Shown: positions 28,807-37,442, numbered from the stretch's first letter. The stretch: DNA of 64,000 nt from Streptomyces sp. MJM8645 (GCF_001625365.1 NZ_LJJF01000001.1:620001-684000), one strand, 5' to 3'. Notes: generated by a model not told the origin, from the letters alone. Translations and numbers: made by a program.

Positions 28807-29676
28807 GTGGCCCGGCACGCGACGACGATCCGGCACGCGACGACGGCCCGGGCCGCGACGATGACACGGGTCGCGGCCCGCCCAGACGCCCTGGCCGGGG
28901 GCACCCCTGCCGAGGGAGCCCCGGCGGGGGCCAGCAAGGTCCCGGCGGTGGACGGCTGGTTCTGGCTGGTGAAGGTGCTGACCACCGGTATGGGCGAGAC
29001 CCTGTCGGACTTCCTGGCGCACACCGTCGGCCCGGTGCCGGCGGTTGCGGCGGCCGGGCTGTTGCTCGCCGTGGCGCTGCTGGTCCAGCTGCGGCTGCGC
29101 CGCTGCGTGCCCTGGGTGTACTGGGCGGTGGTGGTGCTGGTCAGCGTGTTCGGCACGATGGTCGCCGATGTCGCGCACGTCGCGCTGGGCGTGCCGTACG
29201 CGGTGTCGGCGGGCGGGCTGGCGGTGGCGCTGGCCGCGCTGTTCGTGCTCTGGCACCGGGTGGAGGGCTCGCTGGCGATCGACCGGGTGACCGGGCTGCG
29301 CCGGGAGCTGTTCTACTGGGCCGCGGTGCTGCTGACCTTCGCCCTGGGCACGGCGCTGGGCGATCTGACGGCGGCCACGCTGCGCGCCGGGTACTTGCTG
29401 GCCGGTCTGGGCTTCGCCGTGCTGATCGCTGTCCCGGCGGTGGCGGCGCGGGCCCGCTGGGTGGGCCCGGTGGCCGGGTTCTGGTGGGCGTACGTGCTGA
29501 CCCGGCCGCTGGGCGCCTCGTTCGCGGACTGGCTGGGCGTGGGCGCCGACCGGGGCGGCCTCGGGCTGGGCACCGGCCCGGTGAGCCTGGCACTGGCGGT
29601 GCTGATGGTGGCCGCCCTCGGCCTGGCGGCCCGGGCGCGCCGGCGGCGGAGGGCGGCTGGACGCTCCGCCGCCTGA
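28807..29676 (+). CDS. COG4705-like integral membrane protein
   Basis: A 289-residue protein with about eight predicted transmembrane helices. Two internally related motifs, KVLTTGMGETLSDFL near residue 60 and ALGTALGDLTAATL near 180, match the repeat layout of the COG4705 membrane-protein family. A third, RPLGASFADWLG, lies near 238. The function of this family is uncertain. The GTG at 28807 is one base after the previous stop and lacks a ribosome site; ATG 28861 is an alternative start that removes a repetitive Ala/Thr/Arg stretch. It is probably co-transcribed with the PepSY-like gene. Confidence 0.75.
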   Translation: MARHATTIRHATTARAATMTRVAARPDALAGGTPAEGAPAGASKVPAVDGWFWLVKVLTTGMGETLSDFLAHTVGPVPAVAAAGLLLAVALLVQLRLRRCVPWVYWAVVVLVSVFGTMVADVAHVALGVPYAVSAGGLAVALAALFVLWHRVEGSLAIDRVTGLRRELFYWAAVLLTFALGTALGDLTAATLRAGYLLAGLGFAVLIAVPAVAARARWVGPVAGFWWAYVLTRPLGASFADWLGVGADRGGLGLGTGPVSLALAVLMVAALGLAARARRRRRAAGRSAA

Positions 29677-29678
29677 CC

Positions 29679-29696
29679 GTCTACATTGTTGTAGAC
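29679..29696. promoter_or_regulatory. BlaI/CopY-like inverted repeat
   Basis: GTCTACA-TTGT-TGTAGAC, a perfect 7-base inverted repeat, begins two bases after the COG4705-type gene stop. The CTACA/TGTAG arms recall BlaI/MecI-family operators, but no downstream gene on the plus strand follows it, so it may only be part of a terminator. Confidence 0.35.
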
Positions 29697-29700
29697 GCTG

Positions 29701-29739
29701 GAGGCGTAGGGCATCACCCCCCGGACAGCCCTACGCCTC
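29701..29739. terminator. Hairpin between the COG4705-type gene and paaK
   Basis: A 12-base perfect stem (29701-29712 with 29728-29739) between convergent genes. Confidence 0.65.
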
Positions 29740-29810
29740 CGGCCTCGCAGGCCCCACGCCCCTGGGCCCCACGCTCACCCAGGCCCCAGGACTGCGGGCC
29801 CCCTCCGGCC

Positions 29811-31202
29811 TCACCCCCGCTCGTCGACCACCCGCCGGATCTTCCCGACCGAGCGCTCCAGCGCGTACGGCTCCACCACCTCGACCGCGACCGTGACGCC
29901 CACCCCGTCCTTCACCGCCCGGACGATCGCCTCCCGCGCCGCCGCCCGCTGCTCGGCCGGGGCGTCCGGCCTCGCCTCGACCCGGACGGTCATGTGGTCC
30001 AGCCGCCCCTGCCGGGTGAGCCGCAGCTGGAAGTGCGGCGCGACGCCCGGGGTCCGCAGCAGCACCTCCTCGATCTGGGTCGGGAAGACGTTCACCCCGC
30101 GCAGGATGATCATGTCGTCGCTGCGCCCGGTGACCTTCTCCATCCGCCGGAAGGCCGGCCGCGCGGTGCCGGGCAGCAGCCGGCTGAGGTCGCGGGTGCG
30201 GTAGCGGATGACCGGCAGCGCCTCCTTGGTGAGCGAGGTGAAGACCAGCTCGCCGCCCTCGCCGTCGGGCAGCACCTGGTCGGTGAACGGGTCCACGATC
30301 TCCGGGTAGAAGTGGTCCTCCCAGATGTGCAGCCCGTCCTTGGTCTCCACGCACTCCTGCGCCACCCCGGGGCCGACCACCTCGGAGAGGCCGTAGATGT
30401 CGACGGCGTGCAGGTCGAGCCGGTCCTCGATCTCGCGCCGCATCTCCTCCGTCCACGGCTCGGCGCCGAAGATGCCGATGCGCAGCGAGGTGCTGCGCGG
30501 GTCGACGCCCTGCTTCTCGAACTCGTCGAGCAGGGTGAGCAGGTAGGAGGGGGTGACCATGATGATCTCGGGACGGAAGTCCTGGATCAGCTGCACCTGC
30601 CGGGCCGTCATGCCGCCGGAGGCCGGGATGACGGTGCAGCCGGCCCGCTCGGCGCCGTAGTGCGCGCCCAGCCCGCCGGTGAACAGCCCGTAGCCGTACG
30701 CGATGTGCACCTTGTGCCCGGGCCTGCCGCCGGCCGCGCGGATCGACCGGGCGACCACGTCGGCCCACATCGACAGGTCGTGCTCGGTGTAGCCGACGAC
30801 GGCCGGGCGCCCGGTGGTGCCGCTGGAGGCGTGGATCCGGCGGACCTGCTCCATCGGGACGGCGAACATGCCGAACGGGTAGCCCTCGCGCAGGTCGGCC
30901 TTGGTGGTGAAGGGGAAGCGGGCGAGGTCGGCCAGGGTGCGGCAGTCCTCGGGGCCGACGCCGGCCGCGTCGAACTTGCGGCGGTACAGCTCGACGTTGT
31001 CGTACGCGTGGCGCAGGGTGGCCCGGAGGCAGGTGAGCTGGTGGGCGCGCAGCTCGTCGACGCCCATCCGCTCGCCGGCGTCCAGCAGCGCGGGCGGGAT
31101 CGGCTCACCCAGGCGCCGGGCGGGCTTTTCGCCACGGCCGGGCTCTTCACCGCAGGCGGGCTCTTCGCCGTACGGGCTCGGGGCGGGTGCGCTGCCGGTC
31201 AT
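29811..31202 (-). CDS. paaK: Phenylacetate-CoA ligase
   Basis: A 463-residue adenylate-forming enzyme that activates phenylacetate to phenylacetyl-CoA. Marks are the P-loop-like SSGTTGRPAVVGYTEHDL near residue 127, IPASGGMTARQVQLIQDF, YGLSEVVGPGVAQEC near 275, YRTRDLSRLLPG and DDMIILRGVNVFPTQIEE. A 28-residue Glu/Gly/Pro-rich start precedes the usual N-terminus. GGAGG is six bases before ATG 31202. A TetR-type palindrome lies 38 bases upstream, as expected for PaaR control in actinobacteria. The other paa genes are not in the window. Confidence 0.93.
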   Translation of the reverse strand: MTGSAPAPSPYGEEPACGEEPGRGEKPARRLGEPIPPALLDAGERMGVDELRAHQLTCLRATLRHAYDNVELYRRKFDAAGVGPEDCRTLADLARFPFTTKADLREGYPFGMFAVPMEQVRRIHASSGTTGRPAVVGYTEHDLSMWADVVARSIRAAGGRPGHKVHIAYGYGLFTGGLGAHYGAERAGCTVIPASGGMTARQVQLIQDFRPEIIMVTPSYLLTLLDEFEKQGVDPRSTSLRIGIFGAEPWTEEMRREIEDRLDLHAVDIYGLSEVVGPGVAQECVETKDGLHIWEDHFYPEIVDPFTDQVLPDGEGGELVFTSLTKEALPVIRYRTRDLSRLLPGTARPAFRRMEKVTGRSDDMIILRGVNVFPTQIEEVLLRTPGVAPHFQLRLTRQGRLDHMTVRVEARPDAPAEQRAAAREAIVRAVKDGVGVTVAVEVVEPYALERSVGKIRRVVDERG

Positions 31203-31239
31203 CGTCGCTCCTCCGCAGGTCGGCCGGGACGGGTGCACC

Positions 31240-31255
31240 GACCGATCGTTCGGTC
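31240..31255. promoter_or_regulatory. TetR/PaaR-type operator upstream of paaK
   Basis: GACCGA-TCGT-TCGGTC, within a longer ACCGACCGATCGTTCGGTCA context. The form matches TetR-family operators found before phenylacetate genes in actinobacteria. Confidence 0.6.
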
Positions 31256-31480
31256 AGGACGACTCCCACGCCAAGTAACCCAGCGCCCGTACCGGCTGTC
31301 AAGGGGTCGCACACCGGATCCGGAATGCGAAGTTCCGACCACTTCGGGTGGAGATCGGGCACCCACCTTGGCTGGCCGATATGAAAATCATTACAGAAGT
31401 TTGACCCGTGCACGGCATCACCCGGCCCGACCGCGTGGTTCAGTAGTGCGGTTTCTCCCCCGCACCCCGGAGTGATCACC

Positions 31481-33088
31481 GTGCCCACGACTCCCGCCCT
31501 GGTCAGCGCGCTGCGCGAACTCGGCGACCGACCCGCCGTCGTCGCCGACGGGCGCGCGATCAGCGGCATCGGCCTGCTGCTCGGCGTCTCCCCGCCGGGC
31601 GGCCTGCCCCGGACCCTCGCCCAGCGCGTCGCCGCCCACGCCGCGCTGCCGCCCTCCGCCGCCCGCACCGCCGAACAGCGGCTGCGGCACTGGGCAGGCG
31701 TCCTCGGCCCGCCGCCCATCCGGCACACCGTGCTCCACCCCGCCACCGACCTCGCCGTCGAACTCGCCCTCGCCACCCTGCTCGCCGGCGGCACCGTCCA
31801 CTGCGGCGACCCCCGGCAGGACCCCGAGCAGCAGCTCGTCGACCTCGCCGCCAGCGCCACCACCCACCTCAGCCTCCCCTCCACCCTGCTGTGGCGCCTC
31901 AGCCGCCGCCCCGACCTCGCCGACCACGACCTCGGCGCCCTGCGGCTCGTCCTGCACGTCGGCCCCGAACCCCGGCAGGACGACGTGTACGCCGCCGTCG
32001 ACGCGCTCGGCGCCGTCCTCGCCCACGTCCGCGCCCCGCACAGCCACGCCGAAGCCGCCGACCGGCGACTGCGCACCGCCGCCGACGCCGCCGACGCCAT
32101 CGCCTGGAAACACGCCATAGGCGTCACCGCCGAACAGGTCCAGGCCTTCGGCACCCACCTCGACCACGCCGTCCTGTCCGCACTGCTGCTGACCCTCCAG
32201 CAGAGCGGCGTCCTCACCGACCCCGGGCGCGGACACACCGAGGCCGAGATCCTCGCCGCCGCCCTCGTCACCCCCGCCCAGCGGCCCCGGGTCGGCCGCT
32301 GGCTCGACGCACTCACCCGACACGGCCTGATCACCCGGCACGACGACGTCCACTACGGCCGACCCGAACTCACCGCGGCCGAGGTCCGGGAGGCCTGGCG
32401 GCCCGCCGTCGAGACCTGGAACGACGGGCTCGGCCCGGTCGCCGCCCTGGACCGGATCCGGCGCGGCGCACTACGGCTGCCCCGGCTGATCACCGGCGAG
32501 GAGGCACCCCGCCCGGCCGCCGCCCCGATCCGCTGGACGGCCGCCCGCGGCTACCTCGGCGCCGCCCTCGGCGCGCTGGTCCGCGGCCTCGCCGAGACCC
32601 ACGACGGGCCACAGCCGCTGCGCATCCTCGAACTCGGCCAGGACGACGCCGACTCCACCGTCACCCGGGCCCTCGCCACCCGGCCCCGCCCCGGCGCCGA
32701 CCACCACCAGCTGCCCGACGGCGGCCGCTACGACCTCGTCGTCGCCACCGTGACCGGCCACCCGGACACCGCCGTCCCGGAGCTGGTCGACCTGCTCGCG
32801 CCCGGCGGGCAGCTGCTGCTGCTCGCGCCCACCGGCGAACAGCTCGACCTGCTGATCACGGGGGACGCCGAGGCCGGCGCCGACTCCCCGGCCTCCCCGG
32901 GATCCCCTGCCGCCGCGGTCTCCGCCGCCCCCGCCGCCCCCGCCGCCCCTGCCTTCCCGGCGCTCCCCGCCGAGCGCTGGCGGGCCGCCCTCACCGCCGC
33001 CGGCTGCCCGACCGTCCTCGCGCTGCCCGAGGACGGGCACCCGATGGGACTGCTCGGGCAGCGGCTGCTCGCGGCGCGGATGCCCTGA
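31481..33088 (+). CDS. Adenylate-ligase-like N-terminus fused to a methyltransferase-like domain
   Basis: A 535-residue protein of unusual make-up. Residues 1-180 resemble a fragment of the AMP-ligase/NRPS adenylation fold (HPATDLAVELALATLLAGG, HLSLPSTLLWRLSRRPD, LRLVLHVGPEP), but the nucleotide-binding P-loop and the later core motifs are absent, so activity is unlikely. The middle reads like a winged helix (LSALLLTLQQSGVLT, VGRWLDALTRHGLITR), and residues 380-535 resemble a class I methyltransferase (LRILELGQDDADSTV, YDLVVATVTG, LLAPGGQLLLLAP) with an Ala/Pro-rich insert. GTG 31481 has GGAG 8 bases upstream; the GTG at 31472 overlaps that site. It could be a polyketide/NRPS-like remnant. 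Confidence 0.6.
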   Translation: MPTTPALVSALRELGDRPAVVADGRAISGIGLLLGVSPPGGLPRTLAQRVAAHAALPPSAARTAEQRLRHWAGVLGPPPIRHTVLHPATDLAVELALATLLAGGTVHCGDPRQDPEQQLVDLAASATTHLSLPSTLLWRLSRRPDLADHDLGALRLVLHVGPEPRQDDVYAAVDALGAVLAHVRAPHSHAEAADRRLRTAADAADAIAWKHAIGVTAEQVQAFGTHLDHAVLSALLLTLQQSGVLTDPGRGHTEAEILAAALVTPAQRPRVGRWLDALTRHGLITRHDDVHYGRPELTAAEVREAWRPAVETWNDGLGPVAALDRIRRGALRLPRLITGEEAPRPAAAPIRWTAARGYLGAALGALVRGLAETHDGPQPLRILELGQDDADSTVTRALATRPRPGADHHQLPDGGRYDLVVATVTGHPDTAVPELVDLLAPGGQLLLLAPTGEQLDLLITGDAEAGADSPASPGSPAAAVSAAPAAPAAPAFPALPAERWRAALTAAGCPTVLALPEDGHPMGLLGQRLLAARMP

Positions 33089-33108
33089 ACCGCCGCTACC
33101 ATCGGGCC

Positions 33109-33531
33109 GTGCCCGACTCCCCCGTGCAGTTCCTGCGGCGCTTGCCGCCCTTGCGCCCCTTCCAGCCCCAGCGGCGGCCGCGGTCGCTCCGGTCCAAGGC
33201 CTCCCTGGCCTCCCTGTCATCCCTGGCCTCCGTCTGCTCCATCGCCTCCCGCTCCTCGATCGCCTCCGTCTGCTCGATCGCCTCCGTCGGGTCCGTCGGC
33301 TCGGTGCTGTCGATCGGCTCGGCCGGCTCCGTCCTCTCGATCGGGTCGGCCGGCAGCGTCCTCTCGGTCGGGTCCGCCGGCAGCGTCCTGTCCCTCGGGT
33401 CGGCCGGCTCCGTACTCAGCGCCCTGTCGGCCGGCTCCCGGCTGAGCCTCGGCTCGCTGCTCTCCGCCCGTTCCCGCTGGTCGGTACGGTCCCGGCGGCC
33501 CGGCGGCGGGCGGCCCGTGGCCGGGCCGTGA
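33109..33531 (+). CDS. Small repeat protein with SxGSAGSVL repeats
   Basis: A 140-residue protein starting at GTG 33109, 20 bases after the previous stop. A basic N-terminus (RRLPPLRPFQPQRRPRSLR) is followed from about residue 30 by Ser/Ala/Val repeats that settle into a nine-residue unit, GSAGSVLSI, repeated about five times with little change, then a basic tail. Regular small-hydrophobic-small spacing suggests a compact beta-solenoid or a surface or aggregating segment. Hydrophobic residues are too short for classical membrane helices. The other frames here are also open because of the repeats, but this frame has start, position and sense consistent with the upstream gene. Confidence 0.6.
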   Translation: MPDSPVQFLRRLPPLRPFQPQRRPRSLRSKASLASLSSLASVCSIASRSSIASVCSIASVGSVGSVLSIGSAGSVLSIGSAGSVLSVGSAGSVLSLGSAGSVLSALSAGSRLSLGSLLSARSRWSVRSRRPGGGRPVAGP

Positions 33532-33779
33532 AGCCCGGGTCGTGCACCACCACCCGATGCGTACCATTTCGATACCGAAGCCTGGATGAGCTGCAAGGAT
33601 TCTCGCCCACCGGGCCCACCCCCGGGTAGGCTCCGCTTGTCCTCCGGCCCTGGCGCAGGCGGCCCCGCGCCGCCGTGCCGCGTTCCGGGGGTGTCACACC
33701 CCCCGCGGGCCATTCGGTGGGCACCGCGCACTCGACACCGCGCGCCAGGGCAGTCGCGCGAACGGCGAAGGGCATCGCA
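33532..33779. other. Intergenic region upstream of the ROK gene
   Basis: About 248 bases. No gene or strong palindrome is seen; an upstream extension of the ROK frame runs into it but is not family-like. Confidence 0.4.
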
Positions 33780-34958
33780 TTGGCGGATCGGCTCACCGGA
33801 GGAGACTCCTCGCTGCTGCGGCGGATCAACGCGGCGGTCACGCTTCGGGCGCTGCGGACCGGCCACTCCGTGACCCTCACTCAGCTCGTCGGCGAGACCG
33901 GGCTCTCCCGCCCGACCGTCGAGGGCGTCATCGAGGGTCTGGTCGAAACCGGGCTGGTCGCCGAGGTCGACCAGCCCAAGGAGGACGGCCAGCCCGGCAC
34001 CGGCCGGCGCGGCCGACCGGCCCGCTGGTTCCGCTTCCGCGCCGAGGCCGGGCACATCCTCGGCATCGAGGTCGGCGTGCACGACATCCGCGTCATCCTC
34101 GCCGACCTCACCGGCGAGGTGGTGGGCAGTCACTTCAAGCCGGTCGACGAGACCCTGGACGCCGAGGACCGGCTCGCCGCCGTCCGCACCGCCGTCGCCG
34201 AGGTCCTGCGCAAGGCCGGCATCTCCCGCGACAACCTCTGGGCCGTCGGCATCGGCACCCCCGGCATCGTCGACCGCGACGGCACCATCCAACTCGGCAC
34301 CGCCATGCCCGGCTGGACCGGTCTCGACCTCGGCGCCCGGCTGCGGCGCTCCTTCCGCTGCCCCGTCCTGATCGAGAACGACGCCAACCTCGCCGCCATC
34401 GCCGAACACTGGCAGGGCGCGGCGGTCGGCGCCGGCGACGTCGTCTTCGTCATGGCCGGCCTCAGCCCCGGCGCCGGCTCCCTCATCAACGGCAGGCTGC
34501 ACCGCGGCCACGGCGGGGCGGCCGGCGAGATCGGCGCCCTCCACCTGCTCGGCCAGGAGGTCACCCCCGAGCGCCTCCTCTCCACCACCGGCAAGCCGCT
34601 CAACCCGCTCGACGAGGCCGCCGTCGCCCGCGTCCTGCGGCTCGCACGGGAGGGCGACGAGGTGGCGAAGGTCGCCATGGACCGCTTCCTCACCCGCCTG
34701 GTCCAGGGCGTCGCCGCGCTCGTCCTCGCCATCGACCCGCAGCTCGTCGTGATCGGCGGCTGGGCGGCCGGCCTCGACGGCGTCCTGGAACCGCTGCGCG
34801 AGCGCCTCGCCCAGTTCACCCTCCGCGCCCCCGAGGTGGCGCTCGCCGCGCTCGGCTCCGAGGTCGTGGCGATGGGCGCGCTGCGCGTCGCCCTCGACCA
34901 CGTCGAGGACCAGCTGTTCGCCGTCGACCCGCCGACCACCGGCAACGGCCGCGCCTGA
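33780..34958 (+). CDS. ROK-family transcriptional regulator
   Basis: A 392-residue regulator. Residues 1-70 form a winged helix (LTGGDSSLLRRINAAVTLR, TLTQLVGETGLSRPTVEGVI), and the rest is an actin-like ROK fold with VGIGTPGIVDRDG near residue 160, IENDANLAAIAEHW near 200 and VIGGWAAGLDGVLE near 325. The cysteine-rich zinc loop of many ROK proteins is missing (the region reads GEIGALHLLGQEVTPERL), as in some ROK repressors. TTG 33780 is chosen because AAGGG lies before it and the protein then begins as homologues do; the start is not certain. Effector is probably a sugar. A 38-base palindrome follows the gene. Confidence 0.85.
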   Translation: MADRLTGGDSSLLRRINAAVTLRALRTGHSVTLTQLVGETGLSRPTVEGVIEGLVETGLVAEVDQPKEDGQPGTGRRGRPARWFRFRAEAGHILGIEVGVHDIRVILADLTGEVVGSHFKPVDETLDAEDRLAAVRTAVAEVLRKAGISRDNLWAVGIGTPGIVDRDGTIQLGTAMPGWTGLDLGARLRRSFRCPVLIENDANLAAIAEHWQGAAVGAGDVVFVMAGLSPGAGSLINGRLHRGHGGAAGEIGALHLLGQEVTPERLLSTTGKPLNPLDEAAVARVLRLAREGDEVAKVAMDRFLTRLVQGVAALVLAIDPQLVVIGGWAAGLDGVLEPLRERLAQFTLRAPEVALAALGSEVVAMGALRVALDHVEDQLFAVDPPTTGNGRA

Positions 34959-34964
34959 CGGTCC

Positions 34965-35002
34965 CGGACCTCAGCCCGGGACCGGTCCCGGGCTGAGGTC
35001 CG
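34965..35002. terminator. 38-base perfect palindrome after ROK
   Basis: Two perfect 19-base arms (34965-34983 and 34984-35002), seven bases after the ROK stop. Confidence 0.75.
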
Positions 35003-35054
35003 AACTCAGCTCCGCCCGGACAAATCCGCCCGCACAAATCCGCCCACACAACGA

Positions 35055-35091
35055 CCGAGGCCCGGACGCCGGTCGGGCGTCCAGGCCTCGG
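35055..35091. terminator. Hairpin after the GntR gene
   Basis: A 16-position stem (35055-35070 with 35076-35091) with a single mismatch and a 5-base loop, 24 bases from the GntR stop. Confidence 0.7.
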
Positions 35092-35114
35092 CCTGAGGGT
35101 GTCGGAAAAGTGGT

Positions 35115-35900
35115 TCAGGAGGCGGTGCGGACCTCGGCCGCAGCGCCGACCGGGGTGACCTCGACCAGCCCGGTCGAGCCGAAGGTCAGCTTGCAGGTGT
35201 CGGCCCGGTAGGTGGCGACGGCGAGCGCCACCAGGCGGCCGGCCGACGCGTACTGGGTGGTCATCACCAGCACCGGCGAGCCGGGCGGGCGCTCCAGCAG
35301 GGCGCCCTCGGCGGCCTCGGCGACACCCAGCTCGACCGCGCGGGACTCGCCGTCCACCTCCAGCCGCTCCAGCTGGCGCAGCACCGAGCGGGCCCGGTCG
35401 CTCTCGGCCCGGAAGCCGGGCAGGTGCGGCAGCGCGGCGGCCGGGACGTGCAGCGACTCGGTGGCCACCGCCCGGCCCTCCACCAGGCGAACCCGGCGGA
35501 CGGTGTGCACGGTGGCGCCCTCGGCGATACCGAGGCCCTTGGCCAGCTGCGCCGGGGCGGGGGCGGTGGTGCAGTCGACCGTCCGCCACGCGTGGTTGCG
35601 GCCGACGCCGGGCCAGCCCTCCTCCTGCCGGTTGACCGGGACGCCGACCCGCGGGGCGGCGATCAGGGTGCCGATCCCCCGGCGGCGCACCAGGCGGCCC
35701 TCCAGCTCCAGCTGGTCGAGGGCCTGCCGCAGGGTCGCCCGGGCGACCCCGAAGCGGGCGGAGAGCTCGCGCTCGTTGGGCAGGACCTGGCCGGTGGAGA
35801 ACTCCGAGTCGATGGCCCGCAGCAGCACCGTGCGCAGGTGCCAGTACTTCGGTTCCGGCACCGCCGAAAGCTGTCCAGTCGTCCCCACCGTGTCCTCCAC
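35115..35900 (-). CDS. GntR-family (HutC/UTRA) transcriptional regulator
   Basis: A 261-residue repressor-type protein. The winged helix is at residues 25-80 (VLPNERELSARFGVARATLRQALDQLE), followed by GRLVRRRGIGTLIA and a UTRA ligand-binding domain (VHTVRRVRLVEGRAVATESL, PPGSPVLVMTTQYAS, YRADTCKLTFG). HutC-type GntR proteins sense small metabolites such as amino sugars. It converges with the ROK gene, and the two terminators lie between them. Its own promoter region (35901-36164) is AT-richer than the surroundings. Confidence 0.92.
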   Translation of the reverse strand: MEDTVGTTGQLSAVPEPKYWHLRTVLLRAIDSEFSTGQVLPNERELSARFGVARATLRQALDQLELEGRLVRRRGIGTLIAAPRVGVPVNRQEEGWPGVGRNHAWRTVDCTTAPAPAQLAKGLGIAEGATVHTVRRVRLVEGRAVATESLHVPAAALPHLPGFRAESDRARSVLRQLERLEVDGESRAVELGVAEAAEGALLERPPGSPVLVMTTQYASAGRLVALAVATYRADTCKLTFGSTGLVEVTPVGAAAEVRTAS

Positions 35901-36164
35901 CCTGCTTGTCCACCCTGCGGTAAGGAGGTCGGATCCCGAGCCCGCTGTCCGCGGATGCGGCAGGTGGGAGAGCGGGCTTTTATCCGTCCTTCTTTATTAA
36001 AGGTCTTTGCAGTAAGCGACCCTAGGGGCATCGTCCGGAGATGGTCAAGACCAATGGCGCGGCTTGGTGCGACTGTCGCACACATTCATGCCGCGTTCAC
36101 GTCATCCCACAGCCGGTGCGCGTCACGCTTCGGCGCAGGCCCCGGCACTCGGTAGGCTGCCCGG

Positions 36165-36968
36165 GTGATCGTGGTGACGAGTGTGAACGTGAACGGAATC
36201 CGGGCGGCAGCCAAGAAGGGCTTCGTCGAGTGGCTGGCCGGCACCGAGGCGGACGTGGTCTGCCTCCAGGAGGTGCGCTCCGAGCCGGAGCAACTGCCCG
36301 TCGAACTGCGCGACCTCGACGGCTGGCACGCGGTCTGGGCCCCCTCCGTCGCCAAGGGCCGGGCCGGCGTCGCAGTCCTGTCCCGCCAGGAGCCGCAGCG
36401 GACCGTCATCGGATTCGGGTCCGAGGAGTTCGACAACACGGGCAGGTACGTCGAGATCGACCTGCCGGGGCTGACCGTCGCCAGCCTCTACCTCCCCTCC
36501 GGCGAGGTCGGCACCGAACGCCAGGACGAGAAGGAACGCTTCATGGCGGAATTCCTCGTCCACCTCACCGCCCTCCGCACCCGCGCCGCCGCCGACGGCC
36601 GCGAGGTCGTCGTCTGCGGCGACTGGAACATCGCCCACCGCCCCGAAGACCTCAAGAACTGGAAGGCCAACCAGAAGTCAGCCGGCTTCCTCCCCGAAGA
36701 ACGCGCCTGGCTCTCCCGCGTCTACGACGAAGCCGGCTACGTCGACGTCGTCCGCACCCTCCACCCCGACCGCACCGGCCCCTACTCCTGGTGGTCCTAC
36801 CGCGGCCGCGCCTTCGACAACGACTCCGGCTGGAGGATCGACCTAATTATCGCTACTGGAATCCTCGCTAAGAAGTGCGTCGAGGCCTACGTCGAACGCG
36901 CCGCCACCCACGCCGAGCGGTGGTCCGACCACGCACCGGTCACGGCAGTGTTCGATCTGAACAACTAG
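36165..36968 (+). CDS. xth: Exodeoxyribonuclease III
   Basis: A 267-residue EEP-family nuclease for abasic-site and 3'-end repair. Catalytic residues are seen in NVNGIRAA (Asn 7), CLQEVRS (Glu near 34), VCGDWNIAHRPEDLKNW (Asp and Asn near 150) and WSDHAPVTAVF (Asp-His near 257). Codon use is normal until 36841, where about 35 bases become clearly AT-richer (encoding DLIIATGILAKK). The reading frame is kept to the end. This suggests that the 3' end was supplied by an integrated element, with the integrase gene 790 bases away. Followed by a hairpin at 37003-37034. Confidence 0.93.
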   Translation: MIVVTSVNVNGIRAAAKKGFVEWLAGTEADVVCLQEVRSEPEQLPVELRDLDGWHAVWAPSVAKGRAGVAVLSRQEPQRTVIGFGSEEFDNTGRYVEIDLPGLTVASLYLPSGEVGTERQDEKERFMAEFLVHLTALRTRAAADGREVVVCGDWNIAHRPEDLKNWKANQKSAGFLPEERAWLSRVYDEAGYVDVVRTLHPDRTGPYSWWSYRGRAFDNDSGWRIDLIIATGILAKKCVEAYVERAATHAERWSDHAPVTAVFDLNN

Positions 36969-37002
36969 GCAGCAGAAACTGGTTCGACAGAATCAAGAGG
37001 CG

Positions 37003-37034
37003 GCCCCGACGCGGGGCATTCCACACGTCGGGGC
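37003..37034 (+). terminator. Terminator after xth
   Basis: A 9-base perfect stem (37003-37011 with 37026-37034) followed by TTCCTCT. Confidence 0.6.
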
Positions 37035-37212
37035 TTCCTCTCGGTAGCAAATACGCCAGCGGCGAAGGAAGTCGCACGGCACTCCCGGAGTGGATTTTTC
37101 AGCAAAGCGATTCACGTGACCCTGCTTCCACAAGCGAAGCACCTGTCCGCCCCAGATCAGCTCCCCCGACGATCCAGACCTGAACATCCCTCTAGATACG
37201 GCCACCGCCCGC

Positions 37213-37239
37213 AACCCCTTGACCCCCAGTCAAGGGGTT
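37213..37239. repeat. 11-base inverted repeat
   Basis: AACCCCTTGAC (37213-37223) and its complement (37229-37239) flank a 5-base loop. It could be an attachment or regulatory structure. Confidence 0.5.
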
Positions 37240-37254
37240 CAACTATTGTCGGCA

Positions 37255-37276
37255 GCCGAGACCTCAAGGTCTCGGC
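37255..37276 (+). terminator. Rho-independent terminator-like hairpin
   Basis: A 9-base stem (GCCGAGACC with GGTCTCGGC), loop TCAA, followed by TTCTTTGTT. The T-rich tail is unusual for this genome. What it terminates is not clear. Confidence 0.65.
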
Positions 37277-37399
37277 TTCTTTGTTGCTCAACTATCCCGA
37301 GGAGCAAGTGAGTTGGAAACTCTCAGCGGAAGTGGCACCATAGAATGCTGACGGTGACTCAGTGTTTACTTTGCACACAAGCGTCCGCTTTCGCCCATC

Positions 37400-37442
37400 A
37401 GCGTTCATGAGCGCTCATCCCGCGTGGTCCCAAAATGGTCCC
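37400..37442. repeat. Short direct repeats near the integrase
   Basis: AGCGTTCATG is followed directly by AGCGCTCATC, and GGTCCC is repeated at 37426 and 37437. Such short repeats are typical of recombinase arm sites. Confidence 0.4.

Noticed and set aside
33096..34901. Long minus-strand frame across the repeat protein and ROK gene
   Set aside because: Antisense to a clear ROK regulator; low-complexity Asp/Glu/Gly content is the mirror of the plus-strand codons.
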